NCBI GenBank assembly: GCA_028565635.1
Contig: JAOXYB010075388.1
Coordinates: 1 to 23,537 of the forward strand
Direction of reading: 5' to 3'
Origin: Phoronis ovalis
Taxonomy: Eukaryota; Phoronida; Phoronidae
Length of the DNA: 23,537 nucleotides
Positions 7,342 to 23,537 of this stretch are shown here, one piece after another (position 1 is the stretch's first letter; every line of letters begins with the position of its first letter). The notes under the pieces are model-generated. The model did no database searches and was not told the origin of the DNA. It worked only from the letters and a program-made list of their open reading frames with translations. A program made the translations under genes and the position numbers.

Positions 7342-9615
7342 GGATTCGCAAATATTTGGAACTCGCACCCAAAAAAGTACGGACAGGGCTCTCGTGCCTG
7401 GTAAGTAATAAATTGATGTTAATTATGTATCTGCATTATTCAGGGAATAGAAATTTGGAGGTTTGGAGATAACTCAATAAGGTTTTAACATAAAACATAT
7501 TGCTGAAAAGTTCATATTGGAAACCAAACTCGATCGTCTCTGAGTCTGACTAAGTATGATTATGAATTGAATAATTCTGAATATTAACATACAACAAAAC
7601 AGGACCTGTTTTAAACGACACGGGAAACGACACCAATCGCATCGGAATGTGATACAACAGTGCATGACCTGTTATGACACCAGATATAATCTAGTTTATC
7701 TTAATTTAATGTCATAAATGAATATTACTAATTACTTTAGTTAAGTCTTTATTATTTAATATTAATAATATCTCACACTCACAGACACACAACTTCGGAA
7801 GTGACAGATAATGTCTCTCCTGTGTCTATCGTTCCTGATTTAGTCGCAGTAACCTGATCAAGACGATGAAGTACTTAAATTCTTTTATTTTCCAGCCGTG
7901 TATGCTCTAACAGACATGGTCTGATTAGGAAATATGGCCTCAACATGTGCCGTCAATGTTTTAGGCAATATGCCAATGACATTGGCTTTAAAAAGGTAAG
8001 GTTTACTTGTTTTATAACATAGAAAAAACGAAATATTGTGTGTATGGATTAGGCTGCAAAATTGTCATGTATCCAGGTTACATCACACTACTATGGGCTT
8101 GCTATAGGGTCATATGGTCCCAATTGTCCTGCATTTTGATCTGAAACAGGGTGCCAGGGTAAGGTGGTAGGTGCCAGACTGCAAACTAAAAGATTGCAGG
8201 TTCGAATCCCATATGGGTCATTAGTGATTGTGTCTAAGCAAGGCACTTTATCCCCATTTTTTCTCTCCACCCACATGGGTACAAGTATTTATACATTTGG
8301 AAGTAACATGTGATAGACTAGCATCCTATCCAGGCAGAGTGTACTGTAAGTCACTTAATGCTGTTGAAACCGGTACAAACTCCAGCTTGATTGGCCAAGT
8401 ATGGCCCAGGACAGACTTTACTACTTTTACTTTTTGATCTTAAACACTGTCTCACCAGCTGATTGTGGGAACATCGAAATATTACTACATCATAGATGTG
8501 AGTTTTTGCTAATTTCGAAAGGCAATAGAATTAGACTTGAACTGTGTTAAGGCCAAAACGCAGGTTTGAACTTTTGATTTGGACAATACATTAAAAACTG
8601 GAAATTTTTCAATCAGAAAAGACTGCTGGTTTCTTAACCTGATCCTCTACTGTAGCTACAATGAATACACAACTGCTCTTGGGTAAGTAAAGTATCACAG
8701 AAGAAAGGAATTCCATTCACTCTTGACTGGGGGATAAAAAAACTTGTCAGTTGAGTCTATATAACAAATTATACGCATGTTTTAGGGTACAATGTTGGAG
8801 CACTTAAAAAATATTATAATATCCAACTTAATTGTATACTGACCATATAAGTTGACAAATACTGCGCATCTAGAATTATTTATAGCACTTTATTCAGAAA
8901 AAAACCTAGCACTATTGTTCATATAAATTGTTTAAATTGTTTCAGAAATAAATTTCAATGTATGCAGTTTATGGACAAGCTTGAAATTATGTGTTTGATG
9001 ATGTTTATGATGAGTAGCACCTTATATTATATAAGGGTTGTAAACCAGCTAAAATTTCTTGATTGATAATCAGTTCCTTTAAATCGATCGATCACTAATT
9101 GGCAGCCAAGATTCTGCATCATACTTACTGAACAATGCTTTAGTACCTTTTGATACTAAATGTTGACTCCAATGTAGGCCCTTGGTTGGAGTCCTCATTG
9201 AAGCATGCGATCTTGCATTCTTATCTATGGGTTGATTTTATCAGCCATGCTTCTGTACTGAAACGGCCATTTTGATAGAATATGATTTTTTATCAGCCTC
9301 CAAGGGGAGCTGTTTTGATGAAAATCGATATGATTTCAAAATTTGTGATTGATTAATCAAATTACTAGTTATTTTATCCAATATTCAACAAACAGATCAT
9401 CAGAACATTACTGCTCCTTGTATAAATCCAATAGGGCTGTACTTCGGGCTTAGTATGTTGTGACAAGTATTGTTCCCAACTATTATTTCCGTAACAAAGT
9501 TTAGAGATTTACCTAATTTATTGTGGATGCTATTGTATGCGTGTAAATGCATTTTCAAACCTGCTTAATAATACATGAAAAGATATTTCTTATTGCTTTG
9601 TTTCAGATGGATTAG
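7339..9615 (+). CDS. RPS29: 40S ribosomal protein S29 (uS14), three exons, complete
   Basis: Exons are 7339-7400 (62 nt), 7896-7995 (100 nt) and 9607-9615 (9 nt, encoding Met-Asp-stop): 171 nt, 56 residues, the same length as human RPS29. Splice sites are TG|gtaagt, ttttccag|C, AAG|gtaagg and gtttcag|ATG. The four zinc ligands are C21, C24, C39 and C42. The block [20 protein letters not shown] is typical of the family. The protein sits in the head of the small ribosomal subunit near the mRNA path and binds one zinc. The last exon carries only two codons plus the stop, so its assignment rests on frame, splice site and the expected length. The C-terminus is KKMD, where human has IKLD. Intron 2 (1611 bp) holds a SINE. 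The gene runs divergently from the bZIP gene and convergently with EPRS1. Confidence 0.95.
7401..7895 (+). other. RPS29 intron 1
   Basis: 495 bp, canonical GT-AG. No repeat, RNA gene or antisense gene is supported; the 63-codon minus-strand frame at 7474-7665 has no recognisable content. Confidence 0.7.
8134..8446 (+). mobile_element. tRNA-derived SINE with target-site duplication
   Basis: The body (8149-8431, 283 bp) starts with a tRNA-like head that has a perfect B box GGTTCGAATCC (8199-8209) and an A-box-like stretch near 8163-8175. The core phrases tgtctaagcaaggcacttta and gatagactagcatcctatcc are typical of invertebrate SINEs as I recall them. The tail is a (ctttta)-like repeat ending at 8431. 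Flanking duplications TTTTGATCTGAAACA (8134-8148) and TTTTGATCTTAAACA (8432-8446) differ at one base, which marks an L1/RTE-type target-primed insertion. It lies in intron 2 of RPS29 in sense orientation. The T arm of the tRNA head no longer pairs, so it is not a working tRNA gene. Confidence 0.85.
8447..9606 (+). other. Remainder of RPS29 intron 2
   Basis: AT-rich with no supported gene. I looked for a box C/D snoRNA, common in ribosomal protein introns. ATGATGA occurs near 9008, but no CTGA lies at a suitable distance with a closing stem. Confidence 0.5.
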
Positions 9616-9656
9616 TGATGATGGTTATGATTTATTATTTATATATTTTATATATA

Positions 9657-9662
9657 AATAAA
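9657..9662 (+). terminator. Poly(A) signal of RPS29
   Basis: AATAAA, 42 nt after the RPS29 stop codon. This gives a short 3' UTR as usual for ribosomal protein mRNAs. An AT-rich stretch precedes it. Confidence 0.75.
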
Positions 9663-10991
9663 TATACAAGTGAACATGAAAGATGCTGTGAAAAATCAAC
9701 ACGCTACACAGTTATGAAGAAAAATTGTTGCCCAACAGTTCTGCATATCATAAAACTCCAGTGAGATTTTACCTCAAGAAATATGATCCGATAAATCAAA
9801 AAAAGATGTCCTCAAAATCTATCTATTCCAGCTGACTCGTGTACAGCTGTGGATCTGCAACAAATGTGCATAAATTGTATTTATGGCTTTGTCGTATCTT
9901 CATGTTTAATAAATTATACTCTCCATATATTTTGTTATTGTTATGCCCATCTCACATAGTGAAATGGGCGTACATTCGTCCTCGTCATTTATGCATCATT
10001 GTTGGATCTGTAATACTTCCTTTTTCTCACATTAACAGCTTCAGTTTTTATCCTATCAGCTTCATATTTGGCACATGGTAAATACAGGACAAAGTGCAGG
10101 TTGGTTGTAATTTTGACCTAGACTACTTCCAATATGGCTCACTGGCAGTCCTGTGGGTTTCCCGAAAGGGCGCATCCCTTTGTGCCAAGCGTTTACTGGA
10201 TGATTTGAAGGTGGATTCACTATAGCTATAGATTGATATGTGTAACAAACTAGGGAACATTTCAGACCTTGAAAAGTGGTTAAAACGCCAATCTAAATCT
10301 TCAACATTTTTAGTTGTGCATAACACTTTCTTCGTCTCGCAATAGTAACTGCTTCCACCTTTATCGGATACGCTTCATAGATTGTTGGTCACGCTGTGCA
10401 GAAAAAGAAAGCATTGACTAGATGATTAAGGTGGATTCACAAAGGCCATAGGTTGGTCCAATCAGCTTCATTTCCAGATTGATGTATCCCCTAGCAGCTT
10501 TTATAATAATTATGAAAGTTCGACTTTACAGACAGATTGAGCAAATAATTTTTTTAAAATGAGGCCTTCATGAAATGCATTAACTTTTATTTTCCAGACA
10601 AGTGTTAAAAATATTTGTACATTTTTAACAAGTATTTGTGTAAGTGCATAACTACTCTTGGCATGAAAATTTCACATTTTGGGAGTAGGAAGTATTTGCA
10701 ACAAAGTAATGATACTTATTAACCTGTGGACTTGCATCGGTACAAAAACATAAAAGAAGTTTGGACATAAGATTGTAAAGTGTATTTCTTTTTCAAAAAT
10801 CACATATTTCACTGCAAGAATGCTGAACTAAATTTATAATTTGTGCGAATGAACCAGGAATTTAAACTGATTATGACATTAAAAATTAGTAACTGAAATG
10901 TAAACACAAATGGAATATCTACCATTTTACATTATACAAAAACATATGATTTGTATACAGTACTCGTGCCTAGTATAAAATTAGTCACTAC
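9663..10991. other. Tail-to-tail spacer between RPS29 and EPRS1
   Basis: No gene is supported. The segment 9940-10510 looks like decayed dispersed-repeat DNA. Phrases recur about 220-440 bp apart: gaaggtggattcac and taaggtggattcac, and tatcagcttcat and aatcagcttcat. The 80-codon plus frame at 9839-10081 lies in this repeat and has no domain. Confidence 0.45.
10198..10458 (+). repeat. Pair of diverged direct repeats
   Basis: About 38 bp at 10198-10237 (core gaaggtggattcac, then tatagctatagattgat) recurs at 10420-10457 (core taaggtggattcac, then aaaggccataggttggt). They probably represent two fragments of one dispersed family. Confidence 0.4.
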
Positions 10992-10997
10992 TTTATT
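10992..10997 (-). terminator. Poly(A) signal of EPRS1
   Basis: AATAAA on the minus strand, 65 nt past the EPRS1 stop codon. The mRNA probably ends near 10970-10980. Confidence 0.65.
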
Positions 10998-11061
10998 TCA
11001 TAATGAACTTGAGATTTTAGTTGAAAATCTGTATGTTTATACCACAAATAAAATCTGTCCT

Positions 11062-22953
<11,892 letters not shown>

Positions 22954-23212
22954 CTGAAATATAAACTTCGAATTAAGCTGTTGCTCCACCAGACATTTCA
23001 ATTTCGCACTGCTGCTCATTTCGACCAGGTTACTTTCTGACAGGTACGACAATCTAATTTACATTACTTCAAAGGATTATTATCAGAAAAATCTCCTTAT
23101 AAGACTCCAAAATTGTTATTTATCAGTTGGCCCCTGTCCTTGACATTGGTGCATTATGCACAGGTAAATCTTTTGATATCAACCAGAAGTAATATAAGTG
23201 ATATTGATGTGA
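22954..23212 (-). other. EPRS1 upstream intron, first part
   Basis: No EPRS1 exon matching the expected preceding residues was found between 22954 and the right edge. The rest of the window is therefore treated as intron. Confidence 0.5.
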
Positions 23213-23328
23213 TACTTTTTTCGGCCTAACGGTTCGTTTATACCCTAACTGGATAATTTTATGCATATGCTGCGCTCGAGCATAAATCATCTGGTTAAGG
23301 CATAAAAGAACCGTTAGGCCCTCAAAAG
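23213..23328. repeat. Foldback element with ~41-bp arms
   Basis: The left arm 23223-23264 and right arm 23280-23320 are inverted repeats. The outer 13 bases (GGCCTAACGGTTC / GAACCGTTAGGCC) pair perfectly. Most of the remaining arm pairs with a few mismatches, two G-U pairs and one bulge. The 15-base loop is at 23265-23279. Outer CTTTT/AAAAG bases extend the dyad. It lies in EPRS1 intron DNA and would fold as a hairpin in the transcript. It could be a short foldback MITE or a miRNA-precursor-like hairpin. Confidence 0.75.
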
Positions 23329-23460
23329 ATAAATGTTACATTCATACACGAGCATAAAATTGCTACACCAGCACTACTCCATTTACAACACAAGCCCTTT
23401 AATGAGAACACAGATATATTGTTTAAGTCAGGTTATGAAGTTGATGAAACCTTAAATTTT

Positions 23461-23537
23461 TCTTAGGGCTGTTCCAGTAAAAAAAGTGGGGGAGGGGGGG
23501 AAGGCACTTTCATTTTATACCCACCACCCATAATTTT
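23461..23537 (+). repeat. G-rich repeat fragment, cut by the window edge
   Basis: ttagggctgttccagtaa followed by G runs at 23488-23500 (gtgggggaggggggg). It resembles the minus-strand reading of 40-205, so the two window ends may carry inverted copies of one dispersed family. It is incomplete here. Confidence 0.4.

Noticed and set aside
8149-8225. Possible functional tRNA gene
   Set aside because: The B box is perfect, but the T-arm and acceptor pairings fail, and it continues into a SINE body with a tail and target duplications.
8990-9135. Box C/D snoRNA in RPS29 intron 2
   Set aside because: ATGATGA is present but the nearest plausible CTGA is about 120 bp away and no terminal stem was found.
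9839-10081. 80-codon plus-strand open frame downstream of RPS29
   Set aside because: It lies in what appears to be decayed dispersed-repeat DNA and encodes only low-information hydrophobic sequence.
22965-23055. Possible further EPRS1 exon or alternative exon on the minus strand
   Set aside because: It is open (LSESNLVEMSSSAKLK...) with an AG upstream, but it does not resemble the residues expected before the exon at 22953 in EPRS1.

Overview
This window is invertebrate animal nuclear DNA: AT-rich, intron-rich, with GT-AG splice sites, AATAAA poly(A) signals, a tRNA-derived SINE and several foldback elements. The species cannot be named from sequence. The fused Glu/Pro-tRNA synthetase and the metazoan-type RPS29 support an animal; the SINE body resembles families I know from non-vertebrate genomes (inference).

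Three protein genes are supported exon by exon. (1) Minus strand, 4662 to 3326: a complete three-exon, 171-residue bZIP transcription factor of the Fos/ATF3/JDP2/BATF (AP-1-like) type. Its putative promoter has two consensus kappaB sites, one lying 2 bp from a TATA-like box. (2) Plus strand, 7339 to 9615: complete three-exon RPS29 (56 aa), with a TOP-like start and a SINE in intron 2. (3) Minus strand, 22953 to 11062: the last 19 exons (917 aa) of EPRS1, the bifunctional glutamyl/prolyl-tRNA synthetase. These cover the end of the GluRS part, three WHEP repeats, a Lys-rich linker and the whole ProRS half to the stop. The first ~600 residues lie beyond the right edge.

Layout: 1-3325 is gene-poor and holds a C-rich repeat, a decayed coding relic, a MITE-like element and an orphan kappaB/CCAAT cluster. 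3326-4890 is the bZIP gene and promoter. 4891-7316 is the divergent bZIP/RPS29 intergenic region, with an array of ten short dyads spaced about 32 bp apart. 7317-9662 is RPS29. 9663-10991 is the tail-to-tail spacer. 10992-22953 is EPRS1, whose largest intron holds a recent tandem duplication. The right flank, in the upstream EPRS1 intron, carries a 98-bp foldback hairpin and a G-rich repeat.

RPS29 (ribosome) and EPRS1 (aminoacylation) are both translation housekeeping genes, but nothing shows that they are co-regulated. The most interesting signals are the kappaB-marked AP-1-like gene, the helically phased dyad array, and the exon structure showing that the WHEP repeats spread by exon duplication.
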